DNA of 64,000 bases from Candidatus Electronema sp. (GCA_026645415.1 JAPEVH010000014.1:27839-91838); one strand, 5' to 3'; shown: positions 16,491-26,109, counted from the stretch's first letter. The notes: a model not told the origin generated them from the sequence alone. Program-made: numbers and translations.

Positions 16491-18305
16491 ATGATTGATA
16501 TCAATTCGCTACCGCATGTTTCAGAATTAGATGATATAGATTCCAACTTCAGGGTTTTTGCCGGTCCTGGTGCCGGTAAAACTACTTGGTTGATTGATCA
16601 TTTACAGAAAATATTAAAGACATCCTCACGGCTGAATACGACAAGAAAAATAGCGTGTATCACTTACACCAATATTGCCGCTGAAGAAGTTATGGAGAGG
16701 TTGTTATGTGATAAAAGCAGGTTTGACATCTCGACTATCCACAGTTTTCTATACCGAAATATTGTCAAGCCTTTCTCCTATTTAATCGCTCAAGATGAAA
16801 AAGGTGAACAACTATTCAATATTGATGACCTTGACGGGCATATTGAGCATATACCTCATGGTGACAGGATTAGGAGATGGGTCCAAACAATCGGGAAACT
16901 AAACAAGAAAAAAAATTATGGTTATCTAAATGACCCTAAAAAAAGAGCTGATATAGTCGCACTGTTAGTAAGTCTTGACTATTCATTTGTTGACGATGAA
17001 ATTAATTTAATCTTTAGAAAACAACGCGGTGTTGTTATCCCTACAAAAAACAGGGAACTATGGGTTTACAAGGAGAAATATTGGCACGATGGAATAATGC
17101 ACCATGAAGATCTTCTGTATTTTTCATATTTAATTATCAACAAATCACCGAGAGTCTTGGAATTTATCAGAAACAAGTATCCTTACATTCTGATCGACGA
17201 ATTCCAGGATACAACTGAACTTCAGACTTGGATAATAAAAAGAATTGCTGAAATTGACACAAAAGTTGGGGTGATAGGAGATTTAGCGCAATCAATCTAT
17301 AAATTTGCAGGGGCGAAAAGGCAAGACTTTGAAACATTTGATCTTAAAGGTATATCAAGCTACAAATTAGAAAAGAATCATCGTTCAACCATTAAAATTA
17401 TTGATTTTCTTAATTTTCTAAGACCGGACATCCGTCAGGAAGGTAATAAAAGCACTATTGAGGGCTGTAAAGTAAAAGTCTTGATAGGCCCGATACATGA
17501 TACAACCATGTGGTTAGCAGATAATGGTTTTGAAACCGCCTATATATTGACGAGAAAAAACCCTACGGTGGAAGAAATCAAGACCAATACAAGCACACAA
17601 ACAGATAATTTGTTGAAACAGCTTTACAGTCTTGATTCCAACTCTGCAAGGGCAAAAATTTTACACTCAATCCTTATGGGATTTAAGTTCTATCAGAAGG
17701 GATACCTGAAAGACGCAATAAAAGAAGTCTTTAGAGTGCTGAAATATAAAGCTGACAAGTCCATATCAAAACTTGAATTGAGAGGCACCGCAATAGAAAT
17801 AATCGACGATTTAAAAGCTGACGAGACCCGACAAAAAAGCCTATACAGTTATTATTGTGAACTATCAGATAATATCAAGCAGAAATATAATTTTCAGATT
17901 GGAGCGAAAATAACTGCAAAGTTAGCAGCAAAGCCATTCTATGAGGAAACGACAATATCAGATTTGTTGAAATTTATTAAGGTTGACACTAAATCTGAAG
18001 ATACTGTCAGAACAATCCACAGTGCAAAGGGCACGCAGTTCGATCATGTCCTTGTCCACTTTGAAAAATTGAGTGATTTTGAAAAATATGTGTTTGAAGC
18101 TAAGACCCGCCTTGATGCTGATGCAGATGATGCTCGGCTCTATTATGTAGGATTCAGCAGAGCTGTACAGAGTCTCTTCGTTAATATTCCAGAAATAAAT
18201 AAAGATGTAGTCCAAAAACTGGAAAATATGAATGTTGATCATGAATTTATTAACATTGAAAATAATGACTTTATTTGCCAAACAGAACTCATCTCACCTT
18301 TATAA
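16491..18305 (+). CDS. gajB: UvrD-like superfamily 1 helicase (Gabija GajB-like)
   Basis: About 604 residues with SF1 helicase motifs in order: GPGAGKT (25-31), CITYTNIAAEEV, IDEFQDTTELQ, GDLAQSIYKFAGA, KNHRST, TIHSAKGTQFDHV and ARLYYVGFSRAVQSL. The start is the ATG at 16491; a GTG directly before it touches the gajA stop, so translation is coupled. Larger than typical GajB (about 500 residues), with the extra length between the 2A motifs (around residues 320-500). In Gabija, GajB senses DNA ends and hydrolyses nucleotides, which activates GajA. All catalytic motifs look intact. Confidence 0.87.
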   Translation: MIDINSLPHVSELDDIDSNFRVFAGPGAGKTTWLIDHLQKILKTSSRLNTTRKIACITYTNIAAEEVMERLLCDKSRFDISTIHSFLYRNIVKPFSYLIAQDEKGEQLFNIDDLDGHIEHIPHGDRIRRWVQTIGKLNKKKNYGYLNDPKKRADIVALLVSLDYSFVDDEINLIFRKQRGVVIPTKNRELWVYKEKYWHDGIMHHEDLLYFSYLIINKSPRVLEFIRNKYPYILIDEFQDTTELQTWIIKRIAEIDTKVGVIGDLAQSIYKFAGAKRQDFETFDLKGISSYKLEKNHRSTIKIIDFLNFLRPDIRQEGNKSTIEGCKVKVLIGPIHDTTMWLADNGFETAYILTRKNPTVEEIKTNTSTQTDNLLKQLYSLDSNSARAKILHSILMGFKFYQKGYLKDAIKEVFRVLKYKADKSISKLELRGTAIEIIDDLKADETRQKSLYSYYCELSDNIKQKYNFQIGAKITAKLAAKPFYEETTISDLLKFIKVDTKSEDTVRTIHSAKGTQFDHVLVHFEKLSDFEKYVFEAKTRLDADADDARLYYVGFSRAVQSLFVNIPEINKDVVQKLENMNVDHEFINIENNDFICQTELISPL

Positions 18306-18432
18306 TTTAACAATTATGATTACATGGTAAGACGTTTGAATAACCTTCTCTGATTGATTGTCACCTTCTTGAAACAAGGAACAAAATGATTACCCCCGCC
18401 TTTCTAATCTTCGCAAATGAGATTTTTTCAGG

Positions 18433-20163
18433 ATGAAAGATATGACTGAAGAAAATACGACCCTTCAGATAGTCTGTCGAATGCTGCTGGCCATCCACGA
18501 CGAGCAACCCTCCAACAATGAACTGCAACAGTTTCTTCTTGATACTGATGTTCTTGACCAGCTCCAATCCTTTTCAGAAGAACTGCTGGAACAGTGGCTT
18601 GCTTGGCAAGAAGGCGGCGGTCAGCAGGAATACTATCCAGAAACTGTGGACGCAGAGCTGCCTGACGAACAAGACGACCTCCTTCCTCCGCCAGCACATA
18701 TCAACCTGAGCAAAGAACAGCCTGTTGCAAATACTGTTTCTGAGATCGAGCAAGAAGCTCCTGAGGAGACACTTTGCGAAGACGCTGCGGCCAGCAAAGC
18801 AGACTTGGAAGAAACTGTTCAACAAGCTCCAGACAGTGATACTGAAGAAGATACTCTGCCAGAAGCTGCTGCAAACGAAGAACCTGACACAGCAGCACTT
18901 CACGGTCATATTAACTTGCAGAAAACGCCTATGAAAGCACCTGCCGATCAAGCTAAAATTGTCCTCAGAGTTGCCAATGCAATGGTCAATACGCCCTATT
19001 CTGAACAGATTACTGTTGAAGGCACAACTCTAGGCAAAATCACCAAAATTGAAGAGACAAGCCAGCTCGAAGAGCTGGGCCTTGCCTTTGACAGCGCAAC
19101 GCAACAGCTCAGCGGCACCCCGCAGCAAGCTGGCGAATTCCATTTCAACGCCACCTGCCTTTTAGCAACAGGCGGCAGTGCGCTTGCCTCTCTTTCGTTT
19201 ATCGTGAATTATGATCCAAAGTCGTTGTGGCAGGATATTCTCTCAGATAAAAACGTGGTCTTTTGGAAAAAGGACAATGACGCGCAGGAGCTGCATGAAG
19301 AAAGCGGCTGGAACTTTGTTGGCGCAAGCAGGCGAGGCCGCTCTCATGCCCACACGGGAAAGTGTCGAGACGATGACTTTGCCTTGCTCGGCAATCATCC
19401 GCAGCAATGGCATGTTTTGGCGGTGTCGGACGGCGCAGGCAGTAGTGAGTATTCCAGAGAAGGTGCCAGAATCGCCGTGCAAACAGCCTCAACAGAACTG
19501 GCAGCCAAGTTGACAGAACAGAACGAGGCATTGCTGGAAGCTGTAGCGGCTTGGGAGCAGAGCGGACAGCAAGAAACAGGCGAAGCTCTGGCAAAGCTCA
19601 AGCAGAGGCTTTATACTGTCTTCAGTCCAGCGGTCTATGCGGCCACCAATACCATTCATCAGACGAGCAAAAAAGCAGAGTGCGTCTTTCGTGAATTTTA
19701 CGCCACCCTGCTGCTGGCTGCACACCGGGAGATTAACGGCAAGCAGTTTGTGGTTGGCTACTGGATTGGTGACGGCGGCATGGCCATGTATCAAGCAGGC
19801 GGACAGACTAAGCTGCTCGGCCAAGCAGACAGCGGCGAATACGCAGGCCAGACTCGCTTTCTTGATCCAGCCGCCTGCAAAGGTGAGGACATCATGGAGC
19901 GAATAACCTTCACCCTTGTTGATTCCATGACTGCCCTTGTCCTGCTTACGGACGGAATCACAGATCCAATCTTCGAGACCGAGCGCAATTTAGAAAGCCA
20001 AGAGCACTGGGACAGTTTTTGGCAAGAGCAGATGCAGAGCAAGTTGTCTGTCGAGTCTGAGCAGACAGCAGCAAATCTGCTTGACTGGCTCTCGTTCTGG
20101 TCGCCCGGCAATCATGATGATCGGACGATTGCTCTGCTGTATAAGGAGAACAAGCTGCCATGA
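18433..20163 (+). CDS. PP2C-type Ser/Thr phosphatase with Ig-like domain (TerY-P)
   Basis: 576 residues. The N-terminal 175 are acidic and low-complexity, with LLPPPAHINLSKE matching the tails of vWA proteins 1 and 2, and a second HINLQKTP copy. About 177-260 resemble a putative Ig-like (He_PIG) domain (LGLAFDSATQQLSGTPQQAGEF). From about 293 to the end is a PP2C catalytic domain: CRDDDFAL, VSDGAGSSEYS, LLTDGITDPIF and NHDDRTIALLY supply the metal-binding Asp residues. The start may be the ATG at 18442, which has AGGA 8 bases upstream. The stop overlaps the kinase start (ATGA). It should oppose the adjacent kinase within a TerY-P complex. Confidence 0.88.
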   Translation: MKDMTEENTTLQIVCRMLLAIHDEQPSNNELQQFLLDTDVLDQLQSFSEELLEQWLAWQEGGGQQEYYPETVDAELPDEQDDLLPPPAHINLSKEQPVANTVSEIEQEAPEETLCEDAAASKADLEETVQQAPDSDTEEDTLPEAAANEEPDTAALHGHINLQKTPMKAPADQAKIVLRVANAMVNTPYSEQITVEGTTLGKITKIEETSQLEELGLAFDSATQQLSGTPQQAGEFHFNATCLLATGGSALASLSFIVNYDPKSLWQDILSDKNVVFWKKDNDAQELHEESGWNFVGASRRGRSHAHTGKCRDDDFALLGNHPQQWHVLAVSDGAGSSEYSREGARIAVQTASTELAAKLTEQNEALLEAVAAWEQSGQQETGEALAKLKQRLYTVFSPAVYAATNTIHQTSKKAECVFREFYATLLLAAHREINGKQFVVGYWIGDGGMAMYQAGGQTKLLGQADSGEYAGQTRFLDPAACKGEDIMERITFTLVDSMTALVLLTDGITDPIFETERNLESQEHWDSFWQEQMQSKLSVESEQTAANLLDWLSFWSPGNHDDRTIALLYKENKLP

Positions 20164-21665
20164 CTGCACAACGACGCAAGGCCACAGCCAAGGACGGCAG
20201 CACAATCGAATACCTTGATGAGATCATCGGCTCTGGTGGAATGAAGGATGTCTATTTCACCCCAGATCGCAACAATGTGCTCGCCTTTTTTCGGGACAAG
20301 CAGGACAAACAGGCCCAAGAACGGCTGGAGATGATCACCGGAGTGTATCGGGAACGAATTTTTAATCAAGAAGGAGGGGCATACTGGGAAAACCTGTTCC
20401 GTTGGCCCAGCCAAATGGTGACAGACGAGGCAGGCCGGGTCGGGGTCATGGTACCTGTTTATCAAAAGCATTTCTTCTTTGCTATCGGTTCGATCAACAA
20501 CGATTTCCTTAAAATCAAAGGCCGCGAAAAGGAAAGTAAATGGTTTGCCTCGCCCAGCAACCGCAACAAGTATCTTGATCCTGCTGAGCGCGGCTGCTGG
20601 CTTGATTACTTGCGCATTTCCATCCTTCTTAGCCGGGCTTTGCGACGAATGCACGCAGCAGGACTGGCCCATTCTGACCTGTCGTATAAGAATGTCCTGA
20701 TTGACCCAGTCGGCGGTCATGCCTGCATCATTGATATTGATGGTCTGGTGGTGCCAGGAAAATTCCCTCCAGATGTGGTCGGCACCCCGGATTTCATTGC
20801 CCCAGAGGTGATTGAAACAGCCTATTTGGACCGGAACGATCCTCAGCGAAAGCTGCCTTCTATTGCCACAGACCGACACGCCTTGGCAGTGCTGATCTAT
20901 ATGTATTTGCTTCTCCGGCATCCTTTGCGCGGCGACAAGGTGCATGATATTGACGATCCGCAGCGGGACGAAGATTTGTCTATGGGCGAACGTGCCCTCT
21001 TTATTGAGCATCCGTCCGACTCTTCCAACAAAATCAGGCTCGATGACCTCAAACCCTTGGAACTGCCTTGGAAAGACACGGCCACCCTCTCTTGTCATGT
21101 TACTGGGCCATATTTGAGCAAACTGTTTCAGCAAGCCTTTGTTGAGGGGCTGCATTGCCCGGAAAAACGGCCCACTGCGGATGAATGGGAACAGGCTCTG
21201 GTCAAAACCGTTGACCTGCTTCAGCCCTGCGTCAACCCGCAGTGCGAGCAAAAATGGTATGTCTTTGACAACACCAAGTCACCTAAGTGTCCGTTCTGCG
21301 GCACGCCCTACAAAGGCAAGCTGCCGGTGCTGAATCTCTATTCCAGTCGGCATGACGGCAAATTTCTCCCAGACAATCATCGCCTGATGGTTTATACTGG
21401 GCAGTCGCTGTTCCCGTGGCATGTTAACCGGAACATTGTTCCCAATGAGCGGCTGGCAGTGCAGGATCGGCAGCGAGTTGGTTATTTTCTCTTACACAAT
21501 AACAACTGGTTGCTAGTCAATGAGCGACTACCCGGCCTGATTGATCTTGCTACCAAGAAGCCCGTGCCACCGGGCGGGCGCATTGTTCTCAATAATAATA
21601 GCCAGATTTTGCTGGCCAAGGAAAGCGGCGGCAGACTGCTGCATGTCCAGCTCGTAGATGGGTGA
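20160..21665 (+). CDS. Protein kinase with zinc ribbon and C-terminal beta domain (TerY-P)
   Basis: 501 residues. Kinase domain: glycine loop IGSGGMKDVYF, catalytic loop HSDLSYKN with D173 and N178 (HSD instead of HRD), IIDIDG in the DFG position, and GTPDFIAPEV. A zinc ribbon follows at about 357-385 (CVNPQC and CPFCGTPY). The last 110 residues are beta-rich (FLLHNNNWLLVNE, PPGGRIVLNNNSQILL) and may be an FHA-like fold. Kinases with a C-terminal zinc ribbon are the third member of TerY-P triads with vWA and PP2C proteins. It overlaps the PP2C gene by four bases, so the opposing activities are made in step. Confidence 0.88.
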   Translation: MTAQRRKATAKDGSTIEYLDEIIGSGGMKDVYFTPDRNNVLAFFRDKQDKQAQERLEMITGVYRERIFNQEGGAYWENLFRWPSQMVTDEAGRVGVMVPVYQKHFFFAIGSINNDFLKIKGREKESKWFASPSNRNKYLDPAERGCWLDYLRISILLSRALRRMHAAGLAHSDLSYKNVLIDPVGGHACIIDIDGLVVPGKFPPDVVGTPDFIAPEVIETAYLDRNDPQRKLPSIATDRHALAVLIYMYLLLRHPLRGDKVHDIDDPQRDEDLSMGERALFIEHPSDSSNKIRLDDLKPLELPWKDTATLSCHVTGPYLSKLFQQAFVEGLHCPEKRPTADEWEQALVKTVDLLQPCVNPQCEQKWYVFDNTKSPKCPFCGTPYKGKLPVLNLYSSRHDGKFLPDNHRLMVYTGQSLFPWHVNRNIVPNERLAVQDRQRVGYFLLHNNNWLLVNERLPGLIDLATKKPVPPGGRIVLNNNSQILLAKESGGRLLHVQLVDG

Positions 21666-21711
21666 TGTAGCAGGTACAACAATAATCTGATCCAAAGGAG
21701 GATAACAAAGC

Positions 21712-24351
21712 ATGTATCATTTTAAGGGACTTTCGCGGCAGGAAGTCGAGGCATCCAGAACAAAGCACGGTTCCAACCAGATCAGCGTGGTGGAAAGTGA
21801 GACTTTCTGGGACAAGCTGCTTGGCAATTTCAAAGACCCGATGATCATTATCTTGACCGTTGCCTTGGTCATCATCACCATTCTGGCATTGCTCCATTAT
21901 GCGGAATGGTATGAGGGAGTTGGTATTGCGGTAGCAGTGGTGATAGCCACCTTGGTCTCAACCATTTCTGAATTTAAAAACGAGCAGACCTTTCAGAAGC
22001 TGCAAGAGGAAGCCTCCAAGATCAAAGTGAATGTCTTCCGCGAGAACAGCGTGGCTGTGGTCGGCATTGACGACATCGTGGTCGGCGATTATATCCTGCT
22101 TCAGTCGGGAGACAAAATTCCGGCTGACGGGTCCGTGGTGCAGGGCAAAGTAAAGGTGAGCCAAGCCGCCCTGACTGGTGAGCCTGAACCTCGGAAAAAG
22201 ACTCCGGGCGAAGCAGATGTTGAGAATTTGGAAGATGACCACGCGGTCTTCCGGGGCACCATTGTTGAAGACGGTGAAGCCGTCATAGAAGTACGCCAAG
22301 TTGGCGATAAAACCCATCTTGGCAGACTGGCTGAAGGGCTGAACAGCGACGAGCGTTTGGGGCCGTTACGGGTAAAGCTGGCAAAGCTGGCTGACCAGAT
22401 TGCCCTGTTCGGCTACATTGCTGCGCCCTTGATTGCTATAGCCTTCCTGTTCAAAGCGATTTATATAGATGGCGGCACCAAGCCGCTGATTTATAACATT
22501 GTTGTTGCCTTAATTCTGGCGGTGATCATCATTGTTGTGGCAGTGCCTGAAGGTCTGCCGATGATGATTGCGGTGGTCTTGGCGCAAAACATGCGCAAGC
22601 TGTTGAAATCCAATGTCCTCGTGCGCCAGCTTCTTGGTGTGGAAACTTCCGGCAGCCTCAATCTGCTCTTCACCGACAAAACCGGCACCATCACTAAGGG
22701 TCAGATGGAAACTGTTGGTTTTCTTGCGGTTGCGGATGGAGAAGAAGGCATGAAACAATACGCCTCTCTTGATGAGCTACCGGAAAAGAATGCCCGTCTC
22801 TTAGATATATCTCTGCGTGAGAACAGCTCCTGCGTGGTCAACTGTAATGCGGCAAAGGAATCTGAGCGGATCTTGGGCGGCAACAGCACAGACCGTGCCT
22901 TGGTCAAGTTTGCTCAAGCAGATGTCAAGGAATGCCAGTACGAGGAAAAATCCTTTGAGCGAGTGGATGAGCTGCAATTCAACTCATCCCGAAAGTTTGC
23001 CGCAGTTCGCCTGAAAGAAAAAGACGGCAAGCTGCTGACCTATCTCAAAGGCGCACCAGAACGGATTTTAGACAAATGCGGCTCGTTCTATACCAGCCAA
23101 GGCGAGGTTGTTGCTCTGTCAGCAACGCAAAAAGAGGCGATCTTTAAAGAGATTGACAGCAGAGGCGACAAGGGCTTCCGGCTGATTGGCATTGCTTTGA
23201 CTGAGGAGGAAATTCCTGCCAGTTTGGATGAGTTGTCCGATCACCTGAGTTTGCTCGGTTTTGCTATGATTCGTGATGATCTGCGGCCTGACTCGGCAGC
23301 CACGATCAAAGAACTGCACAGCGCAGGCATTCAGGTGGTTATGATCACTGGCGACCGCAAGGGCACGGCAGAGGCTATTGCCAAAGATGCCGGGCTGATC
23401 ACTTCCTCGGAGGATATAGTCCTGACCTCTGAGGAACTGGGCAAACTGTCTGACCAAGAGCTGAAAGGCGTGCTGCCCCGCTTGCGAGTTGTGGCCCGTT
23501 GCTTCCCTTCTGATAAATCCCGCTTAGTCAAGGCGGCCCAGGAAATGGGCATGGTGGTTGGCATGACCGGCGACGGGGTCAATGATAGCCCAGCTCTGAG
23601 CGCGGCAGACATTGGCTTTGGTCTTGGCAGCGGCACGGAAGTCGCTAAAGAGGCTTCGGATATTGTTGTGCTTGATGACAATATCAGCTCCATTGCCAGC
23701 GCAGTCCATTATGGCCGGACCATTTACAAGTCTATCCAGAAGTTCATCACCTTCCAGCTCACCGTTAACGTAGCCGCGATCTCCATTGCCTTTCTTGGCC
23801 CGTTCTTGGGCTTTGAGCTGCCGCTGACCGTGATTCAGCTTCTCTGGGTCAACTTGGTCATGGACACCTTGGCTGCCTTGGCCTTTTCCGGCGAACCGCC
23901 GCTGCCCGAATATATGGAGGAAAAACCTAAGCAGCGGGAAGAAAACATCATCAACCCCGACATGTGGCAGGCGATCTTGGCCAACGGCTTTTTCATGACC
24001 GCCCTCTGCGTGCTGTTCTTAAAGGCATCTTTTGTCCATAACCTGTTTGCCAATGAGGAGGTTTTTATGACCGCCTTTTTTGCCATCTTTGTCTTCCTCA
24101 ACAACTTCAACAAGTTCAATGTTAGAGTCGAGGATATGCGCCTTTTTGATCATATCACCAAGAACAAAGGCTTCCTGAAAGTGGTTGGCCTGATCTTCTT
24201 GGTTCAGGTGATCATCACCTATATTGGCGGCGAAGTCTTCCGCACCGTTGCCTTGGGTGCTACAGATTGGTTCTGGGTACTTCTCTTCTCTATCCTTATC
24301 ATTCCGTTTGATCTTGCAAGAAAGGCGATTTTCCATAAGAAAAAAGCCTGA
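21712..24351 (+). CDS. P-type ATPase, Ca2+-transporting (P2 type)
   Basis: 879 residues with all P-type hallmarks: TGEPEPRKK (actuator loop, TGEP for TGES), VPEGLPMMIAV in the ion-binding fourth helix, DKTGTITKG with phosphorylated D322, KGAPERIL for nucleotide binding, and MTGDGVNDSPAL. About ten membrane helices are expected, with a C-terminal cation-ATPase domain. The PEGLP motif and overall pattern fit PMCA/SERCA-like calcium pumps. It starts 46 bases after the kinase stop with AAAGGAGG upstream, so it probably belongs to the Ter operon; P-type ATPases are known Ter-locus neighbours. Ca2+ specificity is inferred from the family. Confidence 0.92.
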   Translation: MYHFKGLSRQEVEASRTKHGSNQISVVESETFWDKLLGNFKDPMIIILTVALVIITILALLHYAEWYEGVGIAVAVVIATLVSTISEFKNEQTFQKLQEEASKIKVNVFRENSVAVVGIDDIVVGDYILLQSGDKIPADGSVVQGKVKVSQAALTGEPEPRKKTPGEADVENLEDDHAVFRGTIVEDGEAVIEVRQVGDKTHLGRLAEGLNSDERLGPLRVKLAKLADQIALFGYIAAPLIAIAFLFKAIYIDGGTKPLIYNIVVALILAVIIIVVAVPEGLPMMIAVVLAQNMRKLLKSNVLVRQLLGVETSGSLNLLFTDKTGTITKGQMETVGFLAVADGEEGMKQYASLDELPEKNARLLDISLRENSSCVVNCNAAKESERILGGNSTDRALVKFAQADVKECQYEEKSFERVDELQFNSSRKFAAVRLKEKDGKLLTYLKGAPERILDKCGSFYTSQGEVVALSATQKEAIFKEIDSRGDKGFRLIGIALTEEEIPASLDELSDHLSLLGFAMIRDDLRPDSAATIKELHSAGIQVVMITGDRKGTAEAIAKDAGLITSSEDIVLTSEELGKLSDQELKGVLPRLRVVARCFPSDKSRLVKAAQEMGMVVGMTGDGVNDSPALSAADIGFGLGSGTEVAKEASDIVVLDDNISSIASAVHYGRTIYKSIQKFITFQLTVNVAAISIAFLGPFLGFELPLTVIQLLWVNLVMDTLAALAFSGEPPLPEYMEEKPKQREENIINPDMWQAILANGFFMTALCVLFLKASFVHNLFANEEVFMTAFFAIFVFLNNFNKFNVRVEDMRLFDHITKNKGFLKVVGLIFLVQVIITYIGGEVFRTVALGATDWFWVLLFSILIIPFDLARKAIFHKKKA

Positions 24352-24368
24352 GCAAAATGTCATCGCCG

Positions 24369-24398
24369 CTGCCGGGAGGAATATCTGCCTCCCGGCAG
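24369..24398. terminator. Hairpin terminator at a convergent junction
   Basis: A perfect 11-bp GC-rich stem CTGCCGGGAGG/CCTCCCGGCAG with an 8-base loop lies 17 bases after the ATPase stop and is followed by short T tracts. It faces the convergent DUF4911-purB unit and can serve both. Confidence 0.75.
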
Positions 24399-24447
24399 TT
24401 CGCCTTTTGCGTTTTCTTCCGCTATATTTGGAAGAATGAAAGGTCAG

Positions 24448-24663
24448 CTAACAAGAGCTTTCAAGCTCATCTTGCCCCAAATCCTCGCAAATCGCGGCCA
24501 GCAGTTCCCACAACTCCGCATAACGTCCGGTTGGTACAATCAACTTCACTAGCCCTTGCCGCACATCCACAGTGGACAGCACGGCAAGTCCTTCATAGCC
24601 TTCTAAGAGAAAGCGCAGCAAACTGATCCGGTCAGGCCGGATGCGAAGATAAAAGGTGCGCAC
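24448..24663 (-). CDS. DUF4911 family small protein
   Basis: 71 residues starting with GTG 3 bases after the purB stop, so it is the distal gene of a purB operon. The sequence (YLRIRPDRISLLRFLLEGYEGLA, then VKLIVPTGRYAELWELLAAI) fits DUF4911, a small family common in Desulfobacterota. Its shape, one sheet-helix unit with a glycine-containing loop, suggests a ligand- or RNA-binding fold related to ACT or ferredoxin-like domains, but no function is known. Confidence 0.75.
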   Translation of the reverse strand: MRTFYLRIRPDRISLLRFLLEGYEGLAVLSTVDVRQGLVKLIVPTGRYAELWELLAAICEDLGQDELESSC

Positions 24664-24666
24664 AGC

Positions 24667-26109
24667 TCAGACCTTGAGCGAGGCATCCACCCCACCGAGC
24701 AAATCCTGATACTTTGCCAGCACTGGCGCAACAACTTCGTCCAAGAACTCTTCGGTCTGCTGCGGGGCACGACCAACAAATTCTTGATGATTACCGATCA
24801 GCTCTTCCAGCTCGGCAATTGAGAAAGGAACGCGCTCGTCTTTAGCCAAACGGAGCAGGAGGTCATTATCCAACGCCTCTTCTTTCACGGCCAGCCCAGC
24901 AGCCACTGAATGTTCCCTGATCACTTCGTGCATTTCCTGACGACTCTTGCCCAAGGCAACGCAGGCCATGAGGATTTTTTCGGTTGCCATGAACGGCAGT
25001 TCCGCCCGCAGATGTCGTTCAATTTGCTTCGGATACACCACAATTCCATTGGTGATATTAACATAGAGCCGGAGTATCGCGTCGCTGAGTAAAAAGGCTT
25101 GGGCAATGTCCATGCGCCGGATAGCTGAATCGTCCAAGGTTCGCTCAAACCATTGATTGGCAGCAGTGGCAGCAAAATTGGCAGGTAAGCCCATCAGTTT
25201 ACGGGCCAAGCCGGTCATGCGCTCAGAGCGCATTGGATTGCGTTTGTAGGCCATTGCCGAACTGCCGACCTGTTTTTTTTCAAACGGTTCTTCCTGCACT
25301 TTAAGATTAGAGAGCAGGCGCAGATCAACGGCAAACTTATGCGCTGAAGCACCAATACCAGCCAAGGTCTCGGCCGTCTTCATATCCAGTTTGCGCGGAT
25401 AGGTTTGACCAGTAACAGGAAAAATTTGCTCAAAACCGAGCTTTGCTGACACGAGCCGGTCTAACTCGCGCACCTTGGCATGATCACCATGAAACAATTC
25501 TAAAAAGGTCGCCTGCGTACCAACCGTACCCTTTGCCCCGCGTGCCTTGACCTGTTGCTCCAGCATCTCCACGTATTCCAAATCCATGAGCAGATCTTGG
25601 ATATATAAAGTGTTGCGCTTGCCAACTGTGGTAGGCTGGGCAGGCTGATAATGAGTGAAACCCAAGGTTGCCAAGTCCTTGTAGTCGCGACAGAAGGTGG
25701 CAAGATTAGCAATAACATTGACCAGAGCCTTTTTGATCAGCTTCAATGCTTCTTTCTGAATGATTAGGTCAGTGTTGCAGACGACAAACTGCGAGGTCGC
25801 ACCAAGGTGAATGATGGCCTCGGCTTTGGGACATTGCAGGCCATAGGCATACACATGAGCCATGACATCATGGCGGATTTCCTTTTCTTTGGCAGCGGCA
25901 ATCTCAAAGTTGATATCTTGGGTGTGACTTTTTAGCTCATCCACCATCTCTTGACTGACTACCTCTAAGCCCATCTCTTGCTGCGCTTCTGCTAAGGCAA
26001 TCCAGCACCGCCGCCAAGTAGTAAATTTGAAGCGTTCTGAGAAAAGCTCCTGCATTTCTCGGCTCGTATAACGGCTGACTAAGGGTTCCTGATAAATATC
26101 GCGATTCAT
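24667..26109 (-). CDS. purB: Adenylosuccinate lyase
   Basis: 480 residues from MNRDIYQEPLVSRYTS; an upstream in-frame start would add 36 residues unlike the family. The lyase signature is SSAMAYKRNPMRSE, with Ala-Tyr replacing the common Pro-x, as in the eukaryotic-like PurB branch. GATSQFVVCNTD and TQATFLELFHGDH are further conserved segments. The enzyme releases fumarate from SAICAR and from adenylosuccinate in purine synthesis. An AICAR transformylase gene, the next purine step, lies 4 kb away beyond the CODH operon. Confidence 0.95.
   Translation of the reverse strand: MNRDIYQEPLVSRYTSREMQELFSERFKFTTWRRCWIALAEAQQEMGLEVVSQEMVDELKSHTQDINFEIAAAKEKEIRHDVMAHVYAYGLQCPKAEAIIHLGATSQFVVCNTDLIIQKEALKLIKKALVNVIANLATFCRDYKDLATLGFTHYQPAQPTTVGKRNTLYIQDLLMDLEYVEMLEQQVKARGAKGTVGTQATFLELFHGDHAKVRELDRLVSAKLGFEQIFPVTGQTYPRKLDMKTAETLAGIGASAHKFAVDLRLLSNLKVQEEPFEKKQVGSSAMAYKRNPMRSERMTGLARKLMGLPANFAATAANQWFERTLDDSAIRRMDIAQAFLLSDAILRLYVNITNGIVVYPKQIERHLRAELPFMATEKILMACVALGKSRQEMHEVIREHSVAAGLAVKEEALDNDLLLRLAKDERVPFSIAELEELIGNHQEFVGRAPQQTEEFLDEVVAPVLAKYQDLLGGVDASLKV

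Noticed and set aside
20112..21251. 379-codon - strand frame
   Set aside because: It lies fully opposite the kinase gene, whose motifs are intact, and shows no family motifs itself.
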